Source of the DNA: Amia ocellicauda
Lineage: Eukaryota; Chordata; Actinopteri; Amiiformes; Amiidae
Length of the DNA stretch: 64,000 nt
Reading direction: 5' to 3'
NCBI RefSeq assembly: GCF_036373705.1
Contig: NC_089855.1
Coordinates: 50,114,318-50,178,317, forward strand
A program made the translations under genes and the position numbers. Every line of letters starts with the position of its first letter. The first letter of the stretch is position 1. Positions 53,346 through 64,000 of this stretch are shown here, in pieces. Below the pieces are notes generated by a model. That model was not told the DNA's origin. It ran no database searches and was given only the letters and a program-made list of their open reading frames with translations.

Positions 53346-54576
53346 TTGTCTTTGTACTGATTCATGTCAGTATCAATTCCAGTGGCACGCATATCCTTTG
53401 CTCATATCCTGCATCCAGTGTTTCTCGTTCTGTAGCCCACAGTGTTTTCAGAGCCCGGTCTTGCTGTTGTAGAAATATTTTGCAGAAAAGCAGAACTACA
53501 GTCACACTGTGTCAATGCTTCATTTTCTCTCTCCCTGTGAGGTACGCATGCAGGAAGCTTGAGAGGGTATTTAAAAAAAAAATTATTAACCAATATACAG
53601 TTATTTAAAAAGCTGACGTCTTATACATGTTCAACAGAACCAAGCCCAATTAAATAACGGATTGAATATTAAATAAGTAAATGTGCAGTAGCCACTTACA
53701 GATCCCCAGATCAAAACACAACAGAAAGACATGTAAGATCGTATATTAAAATCACTTAAAAGAATAAACAACACATGTCTGGTCTTGCTTCTCAATGACC
53801 GAGCTCCTGAATCCTCTGGACACATCTGGCTCAATTCTAGATAAACAGATTAACAAAAAATAACTAAACTAGTACAAGTACTAGTACTTAGCATTGACTG
53901 TAGGGAAACGGGTTTAAATAGGGAGCTGAGTGAAGCAGGGAACAGAGATGTGAAGTGCAGTGCCAATGAGGGAGGAGGCTGAACACTGCATGTGCACATG
54001 GTGGTGTGGAATGTAATGGAATGAGTGGAGCTGATGAATGGGAAGGACAAGCTAGAACTCGGGGGATGACATTCTCTTGTGACAAACAGTGGGATGGTGG
54101 AGTGAGGATGACACTAATATTCATGTTTACACTTGTTTCATTCCCCTATTGTATGCCTTTTTTTTAGCTTTTTGCTTATTGTAGGCTATATAGTTATTTA
54201 TATTTTGACTGCAGTGCTCACGTTTAGAAAAATAAGTGTGTTGTTATTTATAGCAATAATATGAATGTTTTATGATCATATTTCAATTTAAATACTACCT
54301 TTTTTGCTATGTAAATGTTGGATTTGATGTTCATTAATAAAACGTCTGAGTTGTACATGATGTTTTGTCTTTGAATATCATATCACAGCTGTTTAAGAGC
54401 TATTGGTTACAATGACCAGCTTAGGCGCTTGTAGGTAGTTCGAAATGTCAGTGCTTCTAGTGCTAAACAATGCATATGACAAAGACTTAGCAAGTCTCAG
54501 TGTATTAAAGCAAGTAGCTGCAACAGGCATTTGCAGATTGTGGGCTTGTTCTTATGGAGAAGTTGGGGATAAATCT

Positions 54577-54723
54577 CCTGTACCATCCAACTAGTCCAAT
54601 GAAGGATTTAACGTCAGTCTTAGTGCGGGGCCGAGGACAATTCCTCACGGCCTATACTTGGTCTTTTTGAGGCAGAATAACTCCATGGCCTAATAGGTAG
54701 CCCAAGTATTTAGCCTCTTGTTT
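54577..54723 (-). mobile_element. Ty3/gypsy reverse transcriptase fragment
   Basis: On minus it reads AKYLGYLLGHGVILPQK, then, after an in-frame TAG, FPRP-like and DVKSFIGLVGWYR: the palm-to-connection region of gypsy reverse transcriptase. It abuts the left edge of E3. Confidence 0.8.
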
Positions 54724-54724
54724 A

Positions 54725-57700
54725 GGAATTACAAATTATAAGTTATTTAAATAACCCCTAACTACCCCCGATAGAATTAAACCCTCCGAGCCAACGTGAA
54801 TTAACAGACTTACCGGTGAACCCCGATCTGTTACAGATGGTCAATGATCTAAATCACCACCTCCCACCGGTAGCGCCTATAGAGGTTCTCCCCCTAGTTC
54901 ACCCCAATTTGTTTGAAATGGTGGAGGCTTTGGAGGAGCTACCCCGACCAAATTCTGCCCCTGTTATAAATGATTTGAGTCAATTAGAACACAGGATGTT
55001 GGCAGAAGCCGCCGTCTCTATTGAGGAGGATCTTGACATTAACTGGTTGGATATCTTTGAAGGGCTTTTACAGGCTTTAAATGAGACTCCTCAAAAGGGG
55101 GGTTTTGTAAATGGTGGCGGTGGTGGTGTTCGGGATGTGGAGGGTTCTGAGACTGATAAGGCTGTGGAGGACATGCTCTGTGAGAATGTGGGGGGTGACA
55201 GTTTTGTTCAAAATGATGATGTGTCCAAGAGTTCCAGTGATCCCGTGATTATAGATAGACCGGCCTATAACAATTTTGAAATTATTCAGCGTTTTAATTT
55301 TGCAGAACTTTTAAATTGTGACAATTATGTGGAAATATTTACGAAATACATGAGGCCTTGCAAAACATGCTTGAACAGGTTGCTGAAAGGGTCAGACCTC
55401 GAGATGTTGTACAGTTAGAACTCAGAGGGGATGATTTGTTTAGCAACCTGTCTGTAATGCTGAGTGGTGATAATTTAGATGTTGATGAATTTCTGGCTAA
55501 AATCGAAGCGTTGTTGCAAAGTAACGCGGCCATCTTAGCTGATGAAAGTCTGTATCTGGTAATGAATGTGGTTCGTAACCCTGAGGGTGGGGCGCTTAGA
55601 AGACTGTCGAAATGCTTGAAGAACGACATAATTAGGACCAAGCTCAGGCAATTAGTGGTGAGTTCCAGTGGGGACAATAAGCTCTGTTTTGCTTACAGTT
55701 TAATAAAACTACTCACCCCCGACATGCCTGAACCCCAAGCTCTGCAAGAGGCTTTAATGCTTCATCAGAGTGCCGGCTTAAACTCTCAACAGATGTTTGC
55801 CTTTTCAGACATTACCAAGTTTGAGGAGTTGTTGTCTTTAAAAATTGTGGTGTGGTACCGTTGTGAGGTAAAGGAAGTATTTGTGAAATTTCAGACACAT
55901 CCTGAAACCCATACACAGACTCTGTTTCTCTTCCTAAGTGATAGTCATTACTTTGGAATAAAGAGTTTGACGGCTTTTTTGGGTTGTTCGTACGTTTGTC
56001 CTTGGTGTTATAAGGCCTTCAATGATGAGCTTAAGCACCGCTGTGATGGTTACTGTAACGTCTGTTTCAATCCGCAATGTCGTAAGGGTTTGGCACCCAC
56101 CATCCGCTGTAAAGATTGCTTAAGGATTTGTCTCTCGGCGTTCTGTTTTTCCGAGCATAAGGTACAGAGGGCAGCTGCTGAGGGGGTTCAAAAATTGAGT
56201 TATTGTGATCAAACTAAATATTGCCCGCAGTGTTGCCTCCAGTACCGTTTTCATGAGGTTAAACCACACAAATGTCTAGAGCTGAGATGCAGGATCTGTA
56301 ATGCTGATTTAACCCCGGGGTCCGAACACCTGTGCTTTATTCAGCCGGTTAAAACGTAGTCGGCGCACAACTGGTATGTCTTTTTAGATTTTGAATGTCG
56401 GCAAGAAAACGGGGTCCACATTGATAATTATATCCACTGTATTGATATGTTGGATTGTGAGTGGTCAGCCAGCGGTGAGAGTTGTGTCAGGGATTTCTTT
56501 ACACGGTATCGCGGTCCAAAATACCTCAATTACACATTTATTGCACACAATGCTAAGGGTTATGATTCTTACATTTTGATGAAGTATCTAGTGGAAAATG
56601 GGGTGACCCCAAAAATAATAGCTTAGGGGAGCAAGATCATGTGTTTCACTGACGAAGCTTTCAACCAACGTTACATAGACTCGTTAAATTTCCTCCCCAT
56701 GAAATTGAGTGCTTTGCCTAAAGCTCTGGGTTTTGAGGCTCAGAAGAAAGGTTGGTTCTGCCATTTTTTTTAAATACCAAGGACACTCAAAATTATCGAG
56801 GGTCCTACCCGCCCGCCTCTTATTACGGGGTTGATACTATGATGTCTCATAAGAGGGTGGAATTCTTTAAATGGTACAATACGATTAAGGGAGGTGTTTT
56901 TGATTTCAGAGAAGAGTTGGCCGCTTATTGTAAAAATGATGTGGTGATCCTTAAAGAAGCCTGTGTGTGTTTCCACGCTGAGGTTATCAACACCTCAGGT
57001 CTCGACCCTTTGCAAAGTGTGACCATAGCGTCTCTCTGCATGAAAATGTATCGGGCCAATTTCTTGCAGAAAAACACTATAGCGGTCACCAATTCTGACA
57101 ACTATCATGCTAGACAAAAGAACTTTTTGACTGTCTCCATACAGTGGCTGGTATACCTGAGTGTCAGGGATAACATATTCATCAGACATGCTTTAAATCA
57201 AGGGGAAGTCAAAATGGGACCTTACGACTTAGACGGTTTTAGCGACGTGTCCGGGAAGCGTACCGCTTATGAGTTTGCTGGTTGTATTTACCATGGCTGT
57301 CCGCAGTGCTTCGACCCAAACACCTTTAACCCAGTAACACAAAAACTCTGCGGTGATGTACTATGATTTCCAGGAATGAATTGAAACTTTAAAAAACACC
57401 TATGGTTTGAACGTACTGGTGATTTGGGAACACGAGTGGACGGCCCTGAAGCACCAGGATGCGGGAGTACAACGGTTTATGGAAACCTTGGACTTTCCTG
57501 AACGTCTAGAGCCCCGGGATGTGTTATTTGTTATTTGTGTTATCTGTATACATTACGAGGTAAAGGAGGGGGAGAGAGTAGATTACTATGATTTCACCAG
57601 TCTGTACCCTTTAGTGAACAAGACCAAAATGTACCCGGTGGGGCATCTAACCATCATTTATCGTGACTTTCTCGAACTCGGTCATTACTTTGGTTTGATC

Positions 57701-58499
57701 AAGGTCACCATGTACCCTCCTCGCGATCTGTTCAGACTACCTCTTGTCTGCACAGTGATGAAGAGAGAGCGCTGACGGGTGTCTGGTGTAGCATTGAGCT
57801 TGACAAGGCGGTGGAGAAAGGTTACAGAGTCGGTAAGGTGTATGAGGTTTGGCATTTTTCTGAAAAATCTGATACTCTTTTTGCTGATTACATTATGACC
57901 CATCTGAAAGGGAAACAGGAGGCATCAGGCTATCCCTCATGGTGTGTTGACGCCGTGGCCAAAGAGCGATACGTTCAGCAATATTTTGAAAAGGAAGTGA
58001 TCCGTCTAGAACCGGGGAACATAACTGTAAACCCCGCCAAGAGACAAATGTCCAAACTGATTTTAAACAGTCTGTGGGGTAAGTTTGGGGAAAGAAATAA
58101 CCGTCTAAACACAACCTTGATTAAAACCCCTGAACAGTTTATAGAATTTATGTTTTCCAAACAACATGCTGTATCACAATTCTTAAATGACCACGTGGCA
58201 CATGTCCTGTGGAGGGCCCCTAAAGATTTCCCCACCAAACAGGGCAACATTAAGGGTTTCACTCTGAACCATTGTAACAACAAGCTCATTAACATCAAGT
58301 TTCTGACGACCCTGGTACAAAGTTTTGAAACCGAGAAAGACGCACCTCCTCGTGAGGTTATTACTGCCGGAAATCAGATCTATGGCAATAAAAAGGGGTA
58401 CACGTTGGAAAATAGATCACTAAACAAATGGTTCAGGGTGGTGTACAATAAAAGAGTGTTGAAGACACAGATTATAACACTCTGCCTTATGGATATTAG
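54725..58499 (+). pseudogene. POLB: DNA polymerase B remnant (E3)
   Basis: Reads through the site of the shared E1/E2 frameshift (about 54815) in frame. Breaks: frameshift near 55345; TAG at 56357; TAG at 56623 replacing a Gln codon; frameshift near 56768; further breaks near 57365, 57535 and 57740; and an internal deletion of about 280 bp near 58247 that removes motif C (DTDS). Inactive beyond doubt. Confidence 0.93.
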
Positions 58500-59155
58500 C
58501 GGCGGTTTTGATAACAGACTTCAATACCCTTTCTCCTGTATTATAGCCAGTCCCTCCAATTCGGGTAAGAGCTATCTTATAAAGAACATCATAGAAGATG
58601 TGGAAGCAACCGTGTCCCAAGCTCTCGACAACATAGTGTGGTGTTACTCTTGCTGGCAACCTCTCTACGATGATTTGGCTTCGAAAAAAAATAATCTGAA
58701 ATTTGTGCAAGGTCTCCCTGCCTCGTTGTGTGACGATGACTTGTTCCCACCCGGTCAAACTAATCTAGTGATCCTTGATGACCTGATGGAGCAGGCCAGT
58801 GACAACAGTGAAGTGGAAAAAGCTTTCGCAAAGTACACTCATCATAGGAATTTAAGTATTATTTATTTAGTTCAAAATTTATTAAGGTAAAAAAAGCCGC
58901 ACTATTAATTTAAACGCCAATTATATAATTCTTTTTAAAAACCCCAGAGATAAACTACAGGTCACCGTCTTGGCTCGTCAAATGTACCCTAACCAGACCA
59001 AGTTCTTTTTGGAGGCATTTGAGGATGCCACCAAAAAACCCTACGGGTACTTGTTTGCGGACTTAAAAGCACAAACCCCAGAAGACTTTCGCCTCAGAAC
59101 AGGTTTGTGCCCGCCCGATTGGCCGGCAGTGTATGTGCTAAAGAAAAGGAAATAA
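58489..59155 (+). pseudogene. ATP: Packaging ATPase remnant (E3)
   Basis: Walker A is changed to SPSNSGKS, Walker B (VILDDLM) is kept, and a 5-bp deletion near 58883 shifts the frame. Confidence 0.92.
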
Positions 59156-59161
59156 ATAAGA

Positions 59162-59497
59162 ATGTCTGTTCGGATTAAAAGAAATCTGCCGCTTTTGCAA
59201 ATGTTATTTGAGGGGAGCCCGTGCCATAGGAAAGCTGTGCTGGCAGCGGCCCCCTCGGATTTGATCGAGACCCTGTGTGAAATAGCTTTAAACATCTTAC
59301 GCGGTAATATACCCCTAACCCCTTCTCAACATTCTAAACTCAAAAAACAAAAAGCTGTTATCAAGATCATCGCTAATAAGAAGTATTCTATTAAAAGAAA
59401 AAGAAAGAAGATTAATCAAACTGGGGGTTTTATTGGCCCGCTGTTGAGCATAGCTGTGCCTTTCCTAACCAGTCTTCTAGCTTCCAGAGTGGGTTAA
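59162..59497 (+). CDS. Gene J, still open in the decayed copy (E3, 111 aa)
   Basis: Same length as in E1 with a few substitutions (for example CHRK for RHRK, LAAAP for LAGAP). The basic run and Gly/hydrophobic tail are kept. Confidence 0.75.
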   Translation: MSVRIKRNLPLLQMLFEGSPCHRKAVLAAAPSDLIETLCEIALNILRGNIPLTPSQHSKLKKQKAVIKIIANKKYSIKRKRKKINQTGGFIGPLLSIAVPFLTSLLASRVG

Positions 59498-59499
59498 TA

Positions 59500-60243
59500 A
59501 TGGAATATGCTCAGAAAATGTTTTTGATAACTCAGGAGCAGCTTGAGAAACTGAGAAAAAATGTTGTCGGGCCAGAGCCCATTAGACAAACGGCCGAAAA
59601 CAACCTGGACTCTGAAATGAAAGCTATACTGGCCAGGGCCGATTTAAATCAGTATTCCAAAGCCCAGTTGTATAGCAACACGTTACAGCGCTACCTCCGT
59701 CTGGTTAGACAGGGTGAAAAAGATCAAAACACTTTAACTTTAACCATGGCCTCTCAAGAAAATGGTTCTGGGGCTGATGCGGGGGCTACGGTTGATAAAG
59801 ATGTTGCGGTGACCGAACCTGTTGAGAGTTCAGAGGGAGATGTTGTAACTGATGTTTTGAGAAACATGCCTGCCAGAAGCAAAAGACATGCAGAATATAT
59901 CCTGCACAAAATGGTTCAGAAACCGTGGGTAACGGCTTGGAATGAACAGGGTGAATTTGTTTTTAAAGGACAACTGATCAAAGGTTCACACATGTTTGAT
60001 TTGTTGAAGAGTGTCACTAGCACTAATAAGGTACCCGATAGTCGCCGACCTGTAGGCTGGAATGCTTTCCTACATGCGATGGCCTGTCTGAACATGCCCC
60101 AATCAACAGTTCCTAACCAGGAAATGCAACAAAAAATCTGTCTGTATAAAGAGGGGGTGACTGATGTGACCCCGACATCTCATTACTCTGACCGTGCTGA
60201 GCGACTATCCTCAGGATCTATCCACCGTTGGGAAGCTTATTAA
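59500..60243 (+). CDS. Gene I, still open in the decayed copy (E3, 247 aa)
   Basis: Full length with about a score of substitutions and no indels, although every gene around it except gene J is broken. Confidence 0.75.
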   Translation: MEYAQKMFLITQEQLEKLRKNVVGPEPIRQTAENNLDSEMKAILARADLNQYSKAQLYSNTLQRYLRLVRQGEKDQNTLTLTMASQENGSGADAGATVDKDVAVTEPVESSEGDVVTDVLRNMPARSKRHAEYILHKMVQKPWVTAWNEQGEFVFKGQLIKGSHMFDLLKSVTSTNKVPDSRRPVGWNAFLHAMACLNMPQSTVPNQEMQQKICLYKEGVTDVTPTSHYSDRAERLSSGSIHRWEAY

Positions 60244-60424
60244 TCTTGTGTTTTCCCCCCTGTAAATTATGACCCGACAAACAATTTTTTTAAATTTATT
60301 TTTTTTATTTTATTTTTTCAAATGTTGTACATTTACTTATAACATAACCCCTGCTTTGTATAAGAATTGTGTTAAATAAAAACAAAACTAATGATTCAAA
60401 GGCTGTTTTCATTATTTTTTCACC
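60244..60424. terminator. Convergent polyadenylation region (E3)
   Basis: AT-rich spacer recognisable as the counterpart of 12918-13095, with TTTATTTTTT on plus and AATAAA near 60373. Confidence 0.65.
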
Positions 60425-60982
60425 TTAACACGCATGACATCTTTTAAAATCCTCGCAAGAACACCCCATCTGTATACATGGTTGGCTAGGGCCGTAAGTC
60501 AATATGTTATAAGGGGGGGTCCACAGTGTCCTGACAAACTCTGCCACTTTTTTATCATTTTGGCCTAAATCCTCACTGTACAAGGCCATAATATCGGGGT
60601 ATGGCCTTCTTTAAGATCTATGATATAAGAAAAACACACAGTGTTGACCACAAGTGAAGGTCTGTAGACTTTTTACTTGACAACCGCTGTAAATGGTTTC
60701 TTGACAGTTGTTGAGAAGAAAGTTATTAATCTTCCGAGGGAAAGGTCTGAAATCCGGGGGGTTTCCATAGGAATCAAAAAATTCACGACGGTGGTCCTCC
60801 CTTAGATAAATAGCCAGCCAATGTTCTCTGGGCATATTTTTAGGGTGTGTGTTGATTATGTACATTGCGGGTAAATTCTTGAATTTAAATTTAGGCAGCT
60901 GGTCGCAGGCGTAGACTCCTTGAAACAGTTTCTGTGAGCAGGCCATGGCATTCATGATGTGGTTGAGCTCTCTGGTGTTCAT
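60425..60982 (-). pseudogene. PRO: Protease remnant (E3)
   Basis: Frame lost by one inserted base near 60613, just after the catalytic Cys region (CGQHCVFFLYHRS). The N-terminal active-site His and Asp are kept. Confidence 0.9.
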
Positions 60983-60983
60983 T

Positions 60984-62286
60984 TTAATAATAATCATACA
61001 GAACGTTTCTCCTCTGGTTCACCTCAATAATGTTGTCAAACACAGCGTACACGACCATATTTACAGTGCGTGGTAGAGGCTGCTTGAAACGCATCTCCAA
61101 ACGTAATATTGCCTGTCTTCATCAGTGAAAAATGTTGTCCACACTCTTCGTCAGGGGTCAGGTTGAAGCCGTACAGGGTGTAACCGCTGCAGTATTCCCG
61201 GCGATCGATCAGCAGAGGTTGATCCTTGAGATGGCAACCCGTAGCCAATACTAGACTGTAATATTCACGAACAGCATTGCTGTTTTCAGGTTGAAAAGGT
61301 CTGGATGGAACCTGCACCCCATCGACGTACAACGCTATAAATTCTGCGTTATAATGTTTAAAGTTAAAGGGATTCTTGTTGTAAACCCCAGTAAATGCAT
61401 CACTATCCACGAGCCCTATAATAACCTGTTTTGGGAGCTGTCCTAGAAACAGATTTTCCTGGTTCATCACCCGCGTCCCTGCGGGGATACTGTGGACTTT
61501 CATATAGACTCTTTCGATCGGGTACTTGGCGTTTGCCGTCATTAACGCCTGCGCATGTCCTAGTTTAACCGCCGGGGAGACGGACACTTTTTTCACAAAC
61601 AGCGAGGCCGATAATATGGTCAGTTTATATTTTTCAGTATCAGGGGTCATCAGACAAAAAGCATTTTTACTACGGATCATTTTAATTTTAATGTCTACCC
61701 CATTGAGCATGAGTTTTTCTTGGAAAAATATGTCTGTATGAATATGCCCCATTAGCTCAAAGGTCCGCCCTTCTGTTGAAAAGGCCGTTCTTTTTTGCAA
61801 ACCCTTATTGAGTCCCTCTGGATCCTTGTCGTCCATAGCTCCCGGGGTGTCTTTGAAGAAAAGGCCGGGGCTGAACTGTTTGCTTAGGATCTCCTCACTA
61901 TAATTAAGGATACACTCCATCATGGCTCTATAGGGGTAAGTATTTCTGCTTTGACTAATGAGCCGATCTCCCAGGGTCACATCCACCTGTGAAAACATGG
62001 TGGCCACCGGGTAATTGATGACCCCAACGTTGGTCGTCTTCTCGATTGCATCGCCATCCTCATCAGCCACTTTACAGTTCATTAAAATAAATGTGTTATT
62101 CAAATCAATATAATCCTCGCCATTGCCTGCTATGAAAAACTCCAGAGGGGCCGTGTCTGAAATTGCTGAAAGAGGGGGAATCTCTACATATATGCTCTTA
62201 TCTATACTCGTTTGAGTGTATGGAACCGTAAACAGATCCAGTTCTGATTTGACGCATTCTTCCGATAGACTGTGGACAAAAGACAT
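60984..62286 (-). pseudogene. MCP: Major capsid remnant, nearly full length (E3)
   Basis: Open for about 395 codons, with a small in-frame deletion after PFQPE. One inserted base near 61106 (MKTGNITFG) then destroys the C-terminus. Confidence 0.9.
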
Positions 62287-62288
62287 GT

Positions 62289-62768
62289 TTAAAAGATGTA
62301 TCCTGAGGCTCTATTTGTCTTTCTTTGAGACTTTCTTTTTGCAGGTTTTTTCTTGTGCTGCTTCCTTCTCCGAGTGTTTCCACGATATGTTGGAGAATGA
62401 GCGATTCTTCGTTTTTTGTTAGCCACGGATCTTCGTCGCCCTGGTGGACACCTGCTGTTTCTTCTTTTACCCCCACTCCTCGCCATTACCATGAGACCCA
62501 AACCCTCCTGATGCTCATGGCTAGCTGCCAGGTTCATAACATTGGTGAACACGTCACTAACAATGTTTTTAGCCGCTGATTTCAAGTGGGGTCTGAAAGC
62601 CTCTCTTAAGCAGGGGTACGGCCATTCTAAAGAGACCACGAAAGAGCCCTCCTAGACCGGCTCCATACATTGTGGGACTCCTACAAAACCAGGCAAGCCA
62701 TTCCCGGCTTGCGTCTTGTAATAATCCACATAGGCGCTAGGATCGACATAACCCCTCGAGGTATCCAT
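62289..62768 (-). pseudogene. pX-like protein remnant (E3)
   Basis: Frameshifts in the N-terminal third (around 62640-62700); the basic C-terminal half is open and well conserved. Confidence 0.85.
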
Positions 62769-62769
62769 T

Positions 62770-63562
62770 TTAATAATGTACACACTGTTTCAGGGGTCGA
62801 AAATGTAGTTTGACAGTAACTTTACCGAAGCGGAAGGATACGTTGATATTCTGATCCGATTTTACTTCGATCGTGATGTTGTAAAAGTGGGTCTTTGAGA
62901 CTGGTACGTAGTGCGGCTTGTCATAAGTAATTGTGACCATGTCATTGCTTTTACCTTTAATAAGTACATTTCTCAAAAGGGGGACATAACTATCCCCAAC
63001 CCTCTGGTGGGTTATGATATCCGTATACACATAAAGAGTGTAAAAGCCGCCCCTGATGTCAGCCGGGAAGGGGGCCACCACTTCTGAGAACATGCTCTCT
63101 GTGTCAGAATAGAACCCTAATATACGGCCCAGTTGGCCGCTGGTTTGAATGCTAATACCCGGTTTTGACACCTTGCACACTCTGTTTTTAATAGGGTTGT
63201 AATATAGCTTGAGGTTGGGGTTGCCTGAGCTGTTTATTCATCTCATCTAATATTTTATCCACGTAGTCAAAATAACCTCCTTGTATCGTGAATGTCCATT
63301 GACTCTTTTTAACATCATCAAAAATGTCGAAGGTGGCATCCTTATCTTGTTAAACAGACCAAGTGTAAGGATACTGTATTTCCGCCAACCCCACTTCCCA
63401 CGACCCCCTTAGATCTATAGATTTTCCAAATTGTACCGTGTAACTGGATATTTCATTTTTAGGATATATATCGAGAGAGGCGTTACTGGGTAGAGTCATG
63501 TAGAAGCCTCCTGATTCCATCTTGAGTATCAAAAGTAATGCCCCCACCACACCCGCAGTCAT
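62770..63562 (-). pseudogene. mCP: Minor capsid remnant (E3)
   Basis: Starts MTAGVVG and keeps FYMTLPSNAS and WEVGLAEIQYPYTW, then TAA near 63350 and a shift near 63200; it resumes to the normal end. Confidence 0.9.
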
Positions 63563-63566
63563 GTTG

Positions 63567-64000
63567 TTATAAGGATTGAATATCGCAAACCTGTTGTTCC
63601 GGGACCCAACTATTGAACTTTTCAGGCCATCCTCGCCATTTCACCAACACATATTTTTTCCGGTTCTGGGTTTTTTCAGCAAATATCTTTTCAACTCTGT
63701 ACACACAGTCTTTACCCACAATAATGTTTTGTAACTCGGCTTCGTAAAACATTTCTTCTATATCCTCCCCGTCATAGTCTTTTAACCGGTACACGGCGGG
63801 GTCTCTAGCCAACTGTTCGGTAACTGTAAAATATTCGTCAGATAATGTTTGTTCATAACCTTTGGCAAAAGTACTCCGTAGCTTTGAAACGCGAACCACA
63901 TCACCGATGTTGAACTTATAAGTAGTTTTTCCCTTCTTAATAAATGGTCCGTATAAATTTTTATAGACCTTAAAATAATTACTTTGATCAACATCTATAG
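63567..64000 (-). pseudogene. INT: Integrase C-terminal remnant (E3), cut by window end
   Basis: Chromodomain kept (VYRVEKIFAEK, VLVKWRGWPEKFNSW). A frameshift lies near 63880. The catalytic core is beyond the window. Confidence 0.88.

Larger units (their letters stand above)
50361..54576. other. AT-rich, repeat-rich intergenic DNA
   Basis: No supported host gene. It holds AT dinucleotide runs (about 50458-50476, 52402-52421) and TAA/ATT microsatellites (about 51653-51690, 51857-51884, 52053-52137). Apart from the repeat and hAT remnants listed separately, only short chance frames are seen. Confidence 0.7.
54725..64000 (-). mobile_element. Inverted, decayed Polinton copy E3 (truncated, runs off window)
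   Basis: Same genes as E1 and E2 in mirror order. It starts inside the polymerase N-terminus, so the spliced gene and right terminal repeat are missing, and it leaves the window inside the integrase. Divergence is clearly higher than between E1 and E2, with many stops, frameshifts and small deletions, so it is an older insertion of the same family. Confidence 0.93.

Noticed and set aside
53402-54124. Short minus-strand frames right of the hAT fragment
   Set aside because: No domain, overlapping frames, no start context or splice signals that could be supported.
57811-58890. Apparent polymerase-ATPase fusion in E3
   Set aside because: Produced by a frameshift and an internal deletion in the decayed polymerase that run into the ATPase frame; separate genes in E1 and E2.

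Overview
This window looks like a vertebrate nuclear genome, most probably a ray-finned fish. It holds a cluster of ordinary eukaryotic tRNA genes (Ala, Gln, Glu), a Tc1-type transposon, Ty3/gypsy and hAT fragments, CA, TAA and poly-T microsatellites, and several copies of a large virus-like DNA transposon of the Polinton/Maverick group (also called adintovirus-like). It is not bacterial; genes should be read from ATG, and introns occur.

Layout: 1-768 is the right end of a first Polinton (E0). 769-4297 is a host unit (F0) with tRNA genes. 4298-22735 is Polinton E1 (18.4 kb). 22736-27474 is a second host unit (F1) carrying a private Tc1 insertion. 27475-30994 is a third host unit (F1b), joined to F1 without a Polinton. 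30995-47587 is Polinton E2 (16.6 kb). 47588-50360 is a truncated host unit (F2). 50361-54724 is AT-rich, repeat-rich intergenic DNA. About 54725-64000 is an older, inverted and decayed Polinton (E3) that runs off the window. E1 and E2 have 181-bp terminal inverted repeats starting AGTAG and are flanked by the 6-bp duplication CCTGTG. The F1/F1b junction keeps the empty site. E0, E1 and E2 share the same insertion point, and E1 and E2 share a polymerase frameshift, so the array most likely grew by segmental duplication rather than by repeated integration.

Each Polinton has a rightward block: three accessory genes (A, B, C), integrase with chromodomain, minor capsid protein, adenovirus-pX-like protein, double jelly-roll major capsid protein and adenain-like protease. 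It also has a leftward block: two conserved small genes, the FtsK/A32-type packaging ATPase, a protein-primed family B DNA polymerase and a previously hidden six-exon spliced gene. The blocks converge on a shared polyadenylation region. Together they would encode genome replication, integration, capsid assembly, maturation and DNA packaging. Every copy here carries inactivating lesions: E1 in gene B, minor capsid and polymerase; E2 in integrase, ATPase and polymerase; E3 in most genes.

The points most worth following are the six-exon gene with only phase-1 introns, a possible acylated Bcl-2-like protein (gene C), inverted repeats built like an adenovirus ITR (three ATF/CRE sites plus a GC box), the tRNA-array setting, and a 1.85-kb chimeric rearrangement inside E1.
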